From contig NZ_JAHKRO010000096.1 in assembly GCF_019396325.1 (NCBI RefSeq), forward strand, positions 1 through 35,008: a stretch of DNA of 35,008 nucleotides. The letters are read 5' to 3'. The notes under the pieces were generated by a model. That model was not told where the DNA came from, searched no databases, and saw only the letters and a list, made by a program, of their open reading frames with translations. The first letter of the stretch is position 1; the number at the start of each line of letters is the position of its first letter. Shown here piece by piece: positions 23,240 through 31,772 of the stretch. The position numbers were made by a program, and so were the translations under genes. The DNA comes from Nonomuraea ceibae (lineage in GTDB: Bacteria; Actinomycetota; Actinomycetes; Streptosporangiales; Streptosporangiaceae).

Positions 23240-23746
23240 ATGACAGAGAACCAGAGCGCCAGCAGACGCGTGCTGAGCGGCTTCGCGAAGGTGAGTCCAT
23301 TCAGCGGGGCGCCAAGTGTCTCCTGGTCCCGGTCATCGGCCATCAAGGACATCGAGGAAGCGATCGAGTTCGTGCGCCACGGTCTGACCCGCCAGCGGGA
23401 GGCTCTGCGGATCCTGGAGCGGACGCGCGAGCAGATGCTGCACGAGGGGCCCGCCGCCGGGCCCCGCCAAGCGCGCCAGTACGGGAGCCCGGCGCCTACC
23501 CCGGTGGCAGGAGCCGAACGGCACGGGCTCACCAGCCAGGAGATCAGGGTCCTCTCACTCATCGGAAGGGGCATGTCGAACAGGCAGATCGCGGGCGCCC
23601 TCGACATCGCCGAGAAGACGGTCAAGAACTACGTGCACGCCATCTTCCGCAAGCTCGACGTGCGCAGCCGCACCGAGGCCGCGCTCTTCGCCCTCAGGGA
23701 GGGATGGGTGATCGCGGAGGAGTCACGGCTGCGCGACTCCGGCTAG
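23240..23746 (+). CDS. LuxR-type HTH regulator without receiver domain
   Basis: The protein is 168 aa. The C-terminal LuxR/GerE HTH is at residues 97-155 (LTSQEIRVLSLIGRGMSNRQIAGALDIAEKTVKNYVHAIFRKLDVRSRTEA in the family's order). Before it, residues 34-68 (IKDIEEAIEFVRHGLTRQREALR) form a charged helix, possibly a coiled-coil dimerisation segment; there is no receiver or ATPase domain. It probably controls the surrounding lipid/polyketide genes. ATG 23240 has a weak site (GAGAAAG), with a hairpin 22 bp upstream. It is a single-gene unit, convergent with the lipase. Confidence 0.87.
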   Translation: MTENQSASRRVLSGFAKVSPFSGAPSVSWSRSSAIKDIEEAIEFVRHGLTRQREALRILERTREQMLHEGPAAGPRQARQYGSPAPTPVAGAERHGLTSQEIRVLSLIGRGMSNRQIAGALDIAEKTVKNYVHAIFRKLDVRSRTEAALFALREGWVIAEESRLRDSG

Positions 23747-23828
23747 CGGCCGCGATCCGAGCGGGGGCGAGGTCACCCGGGACCTCGCCCCCCACCCGCG
23801 CCCCGGCTCCCGTCCCTCCGTGCCCGGC

Positions 23829-24791
23829 TCAGGGGGTGAGCGGGGCGCCGGCGACGGGCACGACCGGCAGGCAGACCGGGGCGCCGCCGCTGCCGGGCGA
23901 CAGCGCCTCCTTGACGTAGTGCAGCGCCCTCGGGTCGTAGATCATCGCCAGGTGCTCGGTCAGGTCGATCGCGCACCCGTCCTGCAGCACGATGTTGCGC
24001 ACCTCGGCCCCCGGCCCCGCCGACAGGAACGTCGACCTGAACGGCGTGGCGATCTCGTCGTAGCGCGTCGCCAGCACCGTGTAGCGCACCCCGGGCATCG
24101 TGTCGCCGCCCCGGTTGAGCTGGATCATGAACTCCGACCCGGTCGCCTGCTGCACCGCGGCCCGGCTGATCGCGGCGCCCGCCAGATGCCGCACGCCGAG
24201 GACGTCCAGCGTGCTCATCACGCCGGACGCCGTCGTGCCGTGGTGGGTGGCGGCCAGCGACACGAGCTTCGACACCTTGTTGCGCCAGGGCCTGCGCGCG
24301 TCGGCGCCGCCTTCGTAACGCAGGTACCAGCGCGGCATCATCCCGCCCTGCGAGTGGCCGACCAGCGCCACCCGGCGGGCGCCCGTGGCCGCCAGCACCC
24401 GGTCGACGAACCGGGCCAGCTCGCGCGCCGAGCGCCGGATGTCGCCGGTGCCCTTGAGCGGGCTGCCGGGCGGCGCGCCGTAGTTGATCGCGAAGACGCA
24501 GTGGCCGGCCCGCCTGAGCTCGGGCGCCATGTAACGCCAGGAGTCGTACGCGTTGCCGAACGTGCCGTGGACGAGCACCACGGGCTCGGGATGGCGGCGC
24601 GACGGGCGGCACGACCAGTCGTTGGCGCCGGGCGGCGGCCGGTCCGGGTCGGTCAGGGAGAGTGCCAGGTGGACGGGGAAGACGCCCCGCAGGTCCGCGG
24701 CCCGGGCGGGCGCGGCGGGCAGGGCGGGCACAGCGGTGACGGCGACGGCGGTCGTCGCGGCGACCAGGAGCACGGTGAGGCCGAGGCGCAT
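23829..24791 (-). CDS. Secreted lipase/esterase (class 2 lipase, alpha/beta hydrolase)
   Basis: The 320-aa exported protein has a signal peptide to about residue 31 (MRLGLTVLLVAATTAVAVTA ... APARA). The alpha/beta-hydrolase core shows the oxyanion HGTFGNAYDSW (HG 75-76) and the nucleophile elbow GHSQGG with Ser147; the acid and His are likely in the C-terminal third (TRYDEIATPF and LTEHLAMI). Cys61, Cys98, and those in LQDGCAID and APVCLP suggest two disulfides, normal for the Streptomyces-type Lipase_2 family. It hydrolyses lipid esters outside the cell. ATG 24791 has a weak Shine-Dalgarno site. It lies 55 bp downstream of the MMPL gene on the same strand, so possibly cotranscribed. Confidence 0.88.
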   Translation of the reverse strand: MRLGLTVLLVAATTAVAVTAVPALPAAPARAADLRGVFPVHLALSLTDPDRPPPGANDWSCRPSRRHPEPVVLVHGTFGNAYDSWRYMAPELRRAGHCVFAINYGAPPGSPLKGTGDIRRSARELARFVDRVLAATGARRVALVGHSQGGMMPRWYLRYEGGADARRPWRNKVSKLVSLAATHHGTTASGVMSTLDVLGVRHLAGAAISRAAVQQATGSEFMIQLNRGGDTMPGVRYTVLATRYDEIATPFRSTFLSAGPGAEVRNIVLQDGCAIDLTEHLAMIYDPRALHYVKEALSPGSGGAPVCLPVVPVAGAPLTP

Positions 24792-24846
24792 GACAGGTCC
24801 CGGGAAACTCGACGGTTACAGAAAGTAGAGGAATGGTAACCGTAGG

Positions 24847-27363
24847 TCAATGCCGGGGTGGCATCAGCGCGGCCAGCACCCGCCGGACCCCCGTGGGCCG
24901 GGGCGGCGGCCCGGCCGGCGGACCGGAGTCCGCGACGCCGAACCGCGCGTGCAGGCGGGCGAGCGGCGCGGGCGCCCACCAGTTGGCCGTCCCGGTGAGC
25001 CGCATGAACGCGGGCACCAGCAGGCCGCGCACCAGCGTCGCGTCCACCAGCACGCTGAGCGCCAGGCCGACCCCGATGATCTTCAGCACCGTGTTCGTGG
25101 AGAACGCGAGCACGCCCGTCGACACCGCCACCGCGAGAGCCGCGACGCTCACCAGCCGCCCGGTCCCCGCGATGCCCCTGACCACCGCCGCCGTGTGGTC
25201 GCCGGTCGCCCGATGGTGCTCCCGGATGCGCGACAGCAGGAACACCTCGTAGTCCACCGACAGCCCGAACGCCACCGTGACCGTGAGCAGGATGGACACC
25301 ACCTCCACCTGGTGCGTCATCGTGAAGTCGCCGAGCAGGCCGCGCAGGTGGCCGTCCTGGAAGATCGCGACCAGGGCGCCGCAACTGGCCGTCAGGCTCA
25401 GCGCGCCCACGGCGACGGCCTTGACCGACACCAGCACGCCGCCGGTGAACAGGAACAGCAGCATCAGCACCGTGGCCGCGATGAGGCCGCCCGCCAGCGG
25501 CAGCCGGTCGCGCAGCGCCCGCAGCGTGTCGACGGCCTGCGGCGTGGGCCCGGCGACGAGCCGCCTGCCCGGCGAGCGCACGTCGCGGACCCGGTCGAGC
25601 AGCTCCCGGGCGTCCGCCGACTGGGCGTCGTGCGGGCTCGACACGCTGACCAGCGTCGCCGCGCTGCCGTGGTAAGCCCCGGCGAGCGCCTTCTCCGCCT
25701 CCGCCTTCCCGGCCTTCTCCCCGGTCGCCGGCTCGGCCGCGGGTGGGCAGGGGGACTTCTTCGGCGCGTCGCCTCGGTGGTGGACGCCCGTGGCCGTCCG
25801 CACGGCGGTCACGTCCGGCAGCGCCGCCAGCCTGCGCGCGTACGTCTCCAGCCGCCGGCACCCGGCGGGCCGCGAGCTGTCCAGGTACGGCAGGACGACG
25901 TGCAGGTCACGGTCGAACGGCTGGGCGAAGTCCTGGTGGATGCCGCGCGCCGTCCGGTGGGACTCGGTGCCGGCGGGCAGCACCCGCTCGTCGGCGATCC
26001 CGAAGCGCACCCACAGGAACGGGGCCGCCATCAGCAGCAGCACCAGCGCGCACACCCCGCCGACCAGCACCGGCCGCCGCGTCGACAGCGCGGCCACGCG
26101 CCGCCAGGCCGCGCTCTCCGGCACCGCGCACCGGTGCCGCGAGCGCCGGAACGCCACCCCGCGCAGCGCCTCCCCGCAGTGGGCGCACCGCTCGGCCCCC
26201 TGCCCGAAGCCCAGGACCGGCCGCCGCCGGCCGTTGCGCGCCCTGGCATGCCGCGCGCGTCGCAGCCACGCGATCGGGTCGCCCGCGGTGATGCGCTCGC
26301 CGACCACGGCCAGCAGCGCCGGCAGGATCAGCATCGTCGCGGCCGCCGCCATGAGCACCACGACGATCGTCGTCATCGCGAGCGACCGCAGCACGCCCAG
26401 GGGCAGCACCAGGAGGTTGGCCGTGGCCAGCGCCACCGTGAGGGCCGAGAACAGCACCGTGTGCCCGGCGCTCGCCATCGCCCGCTCGACCGCCTGTCCC
26501 ACCGTGCACCCGCGGGCCAGCTCCTCCCGGTAGCGGGTGGTGATGAACAGGCTGTAGTCGATGGCGAGCCCGAGCCCGAGCGCCGTGGTGAGGTTCGGCG
26601 CGAACACCGAGACGGGCGTGAACTCGCTGAGCAGCACCAGCGCCGACAGCGTGGCCACGATCGTGAGGCCGCCGATCGCCAGCGGCAGCAGCGCCGCGTG
26701 CACCGACCGGAACGCCAGCAGCAGGATGAGCAGGAGCAGCGGCACGGTGACCAGCTCGGCCCGGTGCAGGTCGTCCTTGGCCAGCCGCAGGAACTGCACC
26801 GACGCCCACGCCGGCCCGGTCGCCTCCACAGTGAGCGATCCCGCCCGCTCGGCCAGCGCCGGCACGATCCGCTCGGCCGTGCGGGCGGCCCGCGCGTCGT
26901 CCCCGGACAGATCCACCCGCATCAGCGCCGACCGGCCGTCGCGGGCGCGCAGCGCCGGATCGCGGGCCGTCCAGTACGACTGCACCCCCGCGACGCCGGG
27001 CCGGTCGGCGAGCCAGCGGTCGAGCCGCGTGGCGGACCGGGCGACGGCCGGGGCGTCGACGTCCTCCTTCGCGCTCACCCGCAGCACGAGGTCGGCCGGC
27101 TTCACCGGGAAGCGCCGCGCCATCACCGCCTCGGCCCGCGCCGCCTGGGTGCCGCGGACGGTGTAGCCGCCGTTGGACAGCCGGTCGTCGAGCTTCATGG
27201 AGGCCAGTCCGAGGACCACGGCGAGCAGCAGGGCGAACGACAGCATGCGGCCCCGGTGTCTCACGCACCAGCGGGCGTAGGCGGCCAGCGCGCCCGCCCG
27301 GGGCGGCACCCCCGGCCGCCTCGCCGCCATCGGCCGTGAAGGGAAGCGACTGTGGGTGCTCAA
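24847..27363 (-). CDS. MMPL-family (RND) lipid exporter
   Basis: This protein of about 838 aa shows two MMPL halves, each with a large extracellular loop and a membrane bundle. The conserved proton-relay D-Y pairs are present in AIDYSLFITTRYREE (about 268-281) and SVDYEVFLLSRIREH in the second half. Members export (glyco)lipids or polyketide lipids across the membrane. The central cytosolic loop contains an unusual CAHC (393-396) and HRC (410-412) zinc-ribbon-like segment. TTG 27363 is preferred because GGAGGA lies 5-6 nt upstream; ATG 27330 lacks any Shine-Dalgarno site. It is divergent from the ACP operon across 151 bp, which suggests it carries that operon's product. Confidence 0.9.
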   Translation of the reverse strand: MSTHSRFPSRPMAARRPGVPPRAGALAAYARWCVRHRGRMLSFALLLAVVLGLASMKLDDRLSNGGYTVRGTQAARAEAVMARRFPVKPADLVLRVSAKEDVDAPAVARSATRLDRWLADRPGVAGVQSYWTARDPALRARDGRSALMRVDLSGDDARAARTAERIVPALAERAGSLTVEATGPAWASVQFLRLAKDDLHRAELVTVPLLLLILLLAFRSVHAALLPLAIGGLTIVATLSALVLLSEFTPVSVFAPNLTTALGLGLAIDYSLFITTRYREELARGCTVGQAVERAMASAGHTVLFSALTVALATANLLVLPLGVLRSLAMTTIVVVLMAAAATMLILPALLAVVGERITAGDPIAWLRRARHARARNGRRRPVLGFGQGAERCAHCGEALRGVAFRRSRHRCAVPESAAWRRVAALSTRRPVLVGGVCALVLLLMAAPFLWVRFGIADERVLPAGTESHRTARGIHQDFAQPFDRDLHVVLPYLDSSRPAGCRRLETYARRLAALPDVTAVRTATGVHHRGDAPKKSPCPPAAEPATGEKAGKAEAEKALAGAYHGSAATLVSVSSPHDAQSADARELLDRVRDVRSPGRRLVAGPTPQAVDTLRALRDRLPLAGGLIAATVLMLLFLFTGGVLVSVKAVAVGALSLTASCGALVAIFQDGHLRGLLGDFTMTHQVEVVSILLTVTVAFGLSVDYEVFLLSRIREHHRATGDHTAAVVRGIAGTGRLVSVAALAVAVSTGVLAFSTNTVLKIIGVGLALSVLVDATLVRGLLVPAFMRLTGTANWWAPAPLARLHARFGVADSGPPAGPPPRPTGVRRVLAALMPPRH

Positions 27364-27514
27364 ACGTGTCCTCCGGATTTCGGCGGAAGCGGGCCGCACG
27401 CCTTTTGCGGCGACAATTAATTCTCCCCGCCGGGCCCGGAAAAGCGACAGGAACAAAGACACCGGGACTTTCGGCAGAATGGCCGGGCCAGGTCACGGAT
27501 CATAAACTGCGGCC
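27364..27514. promoter_or_regulatory. Divergent promoter region, MMPL and ACP operon
   Basis: This 151-bp AT-richer stretch includes the palindrome AATTAATT near 27415, the word GGGACTTTCGGCAG at 27464-27477 (shared with GGGACTTTCTGCAC before the FabH gene), and a -10-like CATAAACT near 27500. It is likely a shared control region for exporter and biosynthesis genes. Confidence 0.5.
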
Positions 27515-27793
27515 ATGACCGAGGAATTCACGCTGGACCAGCTCAACCGAATCGTCGGGGAGGACTCGGACGTCCTGATCTCGCCGGAACAGGCGGGCGC
27601 CGCCTTCGCCGACCTGGGCCTCGACTCCCTGGCGCTGGTCGAGCTGGCCGAACGTCTCGTCGACGAATACGACGTGCCCGCCCCCGAGGACGTGTACCGG
27701 GACCTGGGCACCCCGGACCTCGTCCTCGACTATGTCAACCGACATCTCGGAAAAGGCAGGCAGGCCGGTGACGAAGAATTCGCGTGCACCTAG
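27515..27793 (+). CDS. Acyl carrier protein
   Basis: This 92-aa acidic four-helix carrier has the phosphopantetheine site LGLDSLALVEL with Ser38. The helix-3 region (EYDVPAPEDVYRDLGTPDLVLDYV) is typical for type II PKS/FAS carriers. It is the first gene of the plus-strand operon and the likely tether for acyl chains handled by the KAS III, acyltransferase and reductase genes. ATG 27515 is preferred although its Shine-Dalgarno site is weak. The C-terminal GKGRQAGDEEFACT is longer than usual. It is a dedicated rather than housekeeping FAS carrier judging by context. Confidence 0.92.
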   Translation: MTEEFTLDQLNRIVGEDSDVLISPEQAGAAFADLGLDSLALVELAERLVDEYDVPAPEDVYRDLGTPDLVLDYVNRHLGKGRQAGDEEFACT

Positions 27794-27833
27794 CGAGTCG
27801 ATTCACGCGGACACGGAAGGGGCGCGTAAAGAC

Positions 27834-29180
27834 GTGAGCACCATTTCTGTCAGGAACGAGGACCGCGAGGTGCCGATGGGCCCCGTCGACCGGTTCTTCG
27901 TCTCCGGTCTCGGCGGGCAGGTCACCGACGAGACGACCATGTACATCGGCGGGATCGTCCGCATCCCCGGGACTCCGCCCGGCGTCGGCGACCTCCGCCG
28001 CCTGGTGGCCGCCCAGGCCCGGCGCGTCCCCGTGCTGAGCTACCGCGTGAACCGCGAGAAGCGCGCCTGGACCGTGTGCGACGGCTTCACACCCGGCGAC
28101 CACGTGGTGGAGTGCCGGCTGCCGCCCGGGGCCGACGTGACGTCACAGGCCCTGGAGCTGATGGCCCAGCCGTTCCCCGCCGACCGGCCGCCCTGGCGGC
28201 TGGCGCTCATCCACGGCTACCCCGAGGCGGGGGAGGAGGAGCAGTACACGCTGTGCTACGCCGCCGACCACGCCTTCCAGGACGGGATGTCGATCAGCGC
28301 GACCGTGCACGCGCTGTTCGGCGGCGGCGCCCTGCCCGTGCCGCGGGCCGACGAGTACTTCACCGCGATCCGCCCCCGCCGCTGGCCCGCCCCGTCGGAC
28401 CTCGCGGTGCCCCTGCGGCGCGTGCCGGTCCTGGAGCAGTTGCGCGGCCCGTTCACCGGCCGGCGCGAGATGCTGACCTTCCGCTTCGACCAGGACGCGC
28501 TCAACGCCACCGCCAAGGTGACCGGGGCGACCCGCAACCAGGTGTGCCTGGCGGCGCTGACCGGGGCGCTGCGCGACTGGGCGCCCGCCGAGTGGGCCGC
28601 GCCGGTCGGCCCGGGCCGCCGCCGCGGCCTGCCCGTCGCCGTGCCGCTCAGCCTGCGCGCCGGACGCGGTAGCGGATGCCTCGGCAACCAGGTCACCGGC
28701 CTGCACATCCACCTGCCGTGCCACCGGCCCTCGCCGGTCGAGCAGCTCGACCGGATCGTCGCGCAGACGACCATGGAACGCCTGCAACGCCACCGCGAGC
28801 TGCACCGCGCGCTCCTGCCCCGGCTGCCCTACGCGGCGGTGCGCCCGCTCCTGGCGAGGCTGTTCGACCCGCGCTACACCGCCATGTTCATCACGACTGT
28901 GCGGATGGGCCCGCTCCGCCTCGGCGACCTGCCCATCCGGGAAGTCTGGGGCATTCCGCCGCTGCTGCCCGCCCAGCCGCTGATGATCGTGCTCTTCCAG
29001 TACCGGGACGGGATCATGCCGTCGCTCCTGTTCGACACCGCCGTGCCGGGCTGCGACCGGCTCGCCGAGCTGTGGAGCCGCCACGTGGGCGTCCTGCACG
29101 ACGCCGTCACCGCGCCGTCACCGCGCCCTGACGGGCGACCCCGTACTGACGAACCCCCGGAGGAGTCACCGTGGATCTGA
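27834..29180 (+). CDS. WS/DGAT-like O-acyltransferase
   Basis: The 448-aa protein is of the wax-ester-synthase/diacylglycerol-acyltransferase type (condensation-domain superfamily). PMGPVDRFFVSG near residue 14 matches the family's N-terminal PLD motif. The active-site HHxxxDG appears as DHAFQDG (145-151): the catalytic second His146 and Asp150-Gly151 are kept but the first His is Asp. Later LGNQVTGLHIHLPC matches the family's N-x-v-t/s motif. It would transfer an acyl group from CoA or ACP to an alcohol. GTG 27834 is taken with GGAAGGGG 11 nt upstream; GTG 27768 and ATG 27876 are alternatives. Its end overlaps the oxidase gene by 10 bp. Confidence 0.82.
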   Translation: MSTISVRNEDREVPMGPVDRFFVSGLGGQVTDETTMYIGGIVRIPGTPPGVGDLRRLVAAQARRVPVLSYRVNREKRAWTVCDGFTPGDHVVECRLPPGADVTSQALELMAQPFPADRPPWRLALIHGYPEAGEEEQYTLCYAADHAFQDGMSISATVHALFGGGALPVPRADEYFTAIRPRRWPAPSDLAVPLRRVPVLEQLRGPFTGRREMLTFRFDQDALNATAKVTGATRNQVCLAALTGALRDWAPAEWAAPVGPGRRRGLPVAVPLSLRAGRGSGCLGNQVTGLHIHLPCHRPSPVEQLDRIVAQTTMERLQRHRELHRALLPRLPYAAVRPLLARLFDPRYTAMFITTVRMGPLRLGDLPIREVWGIPPLLPAQPLMIVLFQYRDGIMPSLLFDTAVPGCDRLAELWSRHVGVLHDAVTAPSPRPDGRPRTDEPPEESPWI

Positions 29181-30901
29181 TCACGTTCGTGCGGGGCGGC
29201 CTGCCGGACGAGCCGCACGCGCGGCTGCGCGAGGCGATACCCGCCGCCTTCTTCGGCTACCCGCGCGCCCTGCCGCCGCCGGACCGCCACGCCCTCACCT
29301 ACGAGCGCTTCCGGCACGCCGGCACCGCCGCGCCGCCCGCCCGGGAGCTCCTGGAGGACCCGCGGGCCCTGTGCGCGCTGCTGGAACGGGCCGCCGTCGC
29401 CGACCCGGCGCTCTTCCACGTCATGCTGCTGCACTACACGCTGACGCTGGTGCCGGTCCTGCGCTTCGGCGACGAGCGCACCGAGCCCGTACGGCGGCAG
29501 CTCGAGGGAATGGAACGCTTCGGCGTCGTCGCCATGACCGAGGCCGGGCGCAGCAACAGCCACCTGATGCCCGCCACCGTCGCCCGCCTCGACGCCCGCG
29601 ACGGCTCCTTCGTCCTGACCACCCCCGACCCGGCGGCCGTGAAGTTCCCCACCACGGCGGGCCACCCGGCCGTCCCCAAGCTCCTCACCGTGTACGCCCG
29701 CCTGGTCGACGACGAAGGCGACCGGGGCGTCTTCCTCTTCCTGGTGCCCCTCGGCGACGGCTCCGTGCCGGACGGCGTCACGGTGCTGCCCGCCGCCGAC
29801 AACCACGCGCTGCCCCTGGACTGGGCGGCCGTGCGCTTCGACGGGCTCCGGCTGCCCGCCGGATCGTGGCTGGCGGCGGGCGCGCGCGTCACCGACGCCG
29901 GCGTCGTCCACGACCCCCTGGCCGCGACCCGGCCCGCCCTGTCGATGTGCGCGGCCCCGTACGTGTGGCGTGGCGTCATCGCGGCGAGCGCGGCCGTCAC
30001 CCGCGCCGGCGCCGCCGTGCTGACCCGGCACTCCGCTGGCCGCCCCACACAGGGGCGGCTGGCCCGCGGCCGCCCGCTCATCGAGCACCGCAACCAGCAG
30101 GAGGCCGTGCTCACCGCGCTGTCCAGGGCGTACGCGCTGACCGCCGTCGCCAACCACGTCAAGACCGGCGTGACCTGGACGGAAGGCGGCGCCGAATCCG
30201 CCCCGATCTGGGCCCCGTGGGCGTCCGTCGACCTGATGCTGCCGCTGCTCAAGGCCGCCGTCACCGCGCTGGCCGAGGAGACGGCCGGCCTGTGCCGCAC
30301 CCACTGCGGCGCGCCCGGCTTCGTCGCCTCCGGCAGGCTCAACGGCTACCGGGGACTCGCGCACGGCTACATCAGCGCCGGAGGGGACAACCAGCTCATC
30401 CTCTTCGACGTCGCGCGCGCCATGGTCGAACGCGACCGCTACGACCCCCCGGAGCCCGCCCAGGCCGCCCTCGACCTGTCGCTCGGCGGCTGCCTCGACG
30501 CCGCCCGCGCCCTGGAGACCCGCCTCCTGAACGACCTCGCCGCCCGCGTCGGCGCCCCCGGCCCCTCCGGCGGCTGGGACCCACACCTCCCACAGGCCGC
30601 CAGGACCGCGACCGCGCTGGCCGACCGCGTCGTCCTGGAGATCCTCCAGGACGGCCCGCCGCGCCTGCGGCCGCTGCTGAGCTGGTACGCCCTCGACTGG
30701 GCGGACCGCCGGGCCGGTCTCCTGCTGGACGAGGGCATCGCCACGCCCCCGCTCATGTCCCGGATCAGGGCGGCCCGCGACGAGCTGCGCGCCGAGCTGA
30801 TGCCGCTGACCTCCGAGCTGGTCGACGCCTTCGAACTGCCCGAACTGCACGAACCTCCCCTTTGGAGCACCGCATGGACCTCACCGGCAAGTCAGCGCTG
30901 A
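29171..30901 (+). CDS. Acyl-CoA oxidase/dehydrogenase-like flavoprotein
   Basis: The 576-aa protein is of the acyl-CoA oxidase/dehydrogenase superfamily, which uses FAD to form an alpha,beta double bond in an acyl thioester. GVVAMTEAGRSNSHLMPATVA with the following FVLTTPDPAAVKFP is the FAD/substrate beta-domain signature of acyl-CoA oxidases (TELGHGSN-like, variant here). The C-terminal helical domains include GAPGFVASGRLNGYRGLAHGYISAGGDN, matching the family's GG-x-G-Y region. The typical length of bacterial ACOX is 600-700 aa, so it is slightly short. GTG 29171 has CCGGAGGAGTC upstream. Probably it desaturates the ACP- or CoA-bound chain of this locus; whether it is an oxidase or a dehydrogenase is not decidable. 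Confidence 0.82.
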   Translation: MDLITFVRGGLPDEPHARLREAIPAAFFGYPRALPPPDRHALTYERFRHAGTAAPPARELLEDPRALCALLERAAVADPALFHVMLLHYTLTLVPVLRFGDERTEPVRRQLEGMERFGVVAMTEAGRSNSHLMPATVARLDARDGSFVLTTPDPAAVKFPTTAGHPAVPKLLTVYARLVDDEGDRGVFLFLVPLGDGSVPDGVTVLPAADNHALPLDWAAVRFDGLRLPAGSWLAAGARVTDAGVVHDPLAATRPALSMCAAPYVWRGVIAASAAVTRAGAAVLTRHSAGRPTQGRLARGRPLIEHRNQQEAVLTALSRAYALTAVANHVKTGVTWTEGGAESAPIWAPWASVDLMLPLLKAAVTALAEETAGLCRTHCGAPGFVASGRLNGYRGLAHGYISAGGDNQLILFDVARAMVERDRYDPPEPAQAALDLSLGGCLDAARALETRLLNDLAARVGAPGPSGGWDPHLPQAARTATALADRVVLEILQDGPPRLRPLLSWYALDWADRRAGLLLDEGIATPPLMSRIRAARDELRAELMPLTSELVDAFELPELHEPPLWSTAWTSPASQR

Positions 30902-31680
30902 TCACCGGCGCCTCGCGCGGCATCGGCCGGGCGATCGCGCTCCGCTTCGCCCAGGCGGGCGCCGACGTCGCCCTGCTCGCCCGCGGCGCGAGCGCGCTGG
31001 AGGACGTCGCCGCCCTGGCCGGCAAGCACGGCGTCAGAACCCTCACCCTGCCCTGCGACGCGAGCTCCGTCAGCGCGATCGACGCCGCCTTCGCCCGGGC
31101 CGTCGACGGCTTCGGCCACCTGGACATCCTCGTCAACAACGCCGGCTCCGTCGGCGGCGCGGGACCGTTCCTGGACCTCACCGACGAGGACTGGCAGCAC
31201 GTGCTCGCCGTCGACCTCACGGCGGTCGCCCGGTTCCTGCGGCTGTTCGGGAGGCACGCCACGGCGCGCGGCAGCGGCTCCGTCGTCAACGTCTCCTCCG
31301 TCGCGGGGGAGCGCGGCTGCCCGATGCTGTCCCACTACGGGGCGGTCAAGGCCGCCGTGAACTCCCTCACGCGCACGCTCGCCGCCGAATGGGCAGCCTC
31401 CGGCGTACGGGTGAACGCCATCCAGCCGGGCTGGGTGGCGACCGACCTGACCGCGTCCTTCCACGGCGACCGGCAGGCGTCCGAGGCGCTGATGCGCGCC
31501 GTGCCCGCCCGCCGCTGGGCCACCCCGGAGGAGATCGGCGACGGCGCCCTCTACCTGGCCGGCGACGCCGCCTCGATGGTGACCGGGACGATCCTGACGA
31601 TCGACGGCGGCATGACCGCCTACAACGGCGGCCCCGCCCTGATCGACCTCCTCGCCCTCGGCCGCATCGACATGCCCTGA
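30874..31680 (+). CDS. Short-chain dehydrogenase/reductase (FabG-like)
   Basis: This 268-aa classical SDR has the cofactor motif TGASRGIG (11-18), NNAG at 88-91, the catalytic Ser in NVSS (141-142) and YGAVK with Tyr155 and Lys159, so the Ser-Tyr-Lys triad is complete. The C-terminal ILTIDGGMTAYNGG is typical of 3-oxoacyl-ACP reductases. It probably reduces a beta-ketoacyl-ACP made by the ketosynthases of the locus, using NAD(P)H; Arg15 beside the glycine motif favours NADPH. ATG 30874 has TTTGGAG upstream and overlaps the oxidase 3' end by 28 bp. Confidence 0.93.
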   Translation: MDLTGKSALITGASRGIGRAIALRFAQAGADVALLARGASALEDVAALAGKHGVRTLTLPCDASSVSAIDAAFARAVDGFGHLDILVNNAGSVGGAGPFLDLTDEDWQHVLAVDLTAVARFLRLFGRHATARGSGSVVNVSSVAGERGCPMLSHYGAVKAAVNSLTRTLAAEWAASGVRVNAIQPGWVATDLTASFHGDRQASEALMRAVPARRWATPEEIGDGALYLAGDAASMVTGTILTIDGGMTAYNGGPALIDLLALGRIDMP

Positions 31681-31698
31681 CCCCCCTCCGAAAGCCCC

Positions 31699-31759
31699 AG
31701 CCCCCCTGAAGGCCCTGCCTCACCGGGGCGCCACCCAGCCCCCTGAAGCCCTTGCCTCC
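31699..31759. repeat. Two 22-24 bp direct repeats before KAS III
   Basis: CAGCCCCCCTGAAGGCCCTG (31699 on) and CAGCCCCCTGAAGCCCTTG (31737 on) are near-identical, with a period of about 38 bp. They fill the only sizeable gap in the lipid operon. They share the CCTGAAG word with the array at 18226-18330. Function unknown. Confidence 0.6.
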
Positions 31760-31772
31760 TATGGAGGCGCGT

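Noticed and set aside
22636..23919. 427-residue frame starting at TTG after a GGAGGT site
   Set aside because: Arg/Pro-rich with no family features, and it runs through the LuxR-type gene in another frame; the apparent Shine-Dalgarno site is part of an inverted repeat.
24850..27339. 829-residue plus-strand frame opposite MMPL
   Set aside because: Low-complexity Arg/Gln/Pro string, no start signal, and the minus strand codes a clear MMPL exporter.
27732..27833. Longer N-terminus for the WS/DGAT-like protein starting inside the ACP gene
   Set aside because: No ribosome site before ATG 27732, and the extra residues are polar and unlike the family; GTG 27834 fits better.
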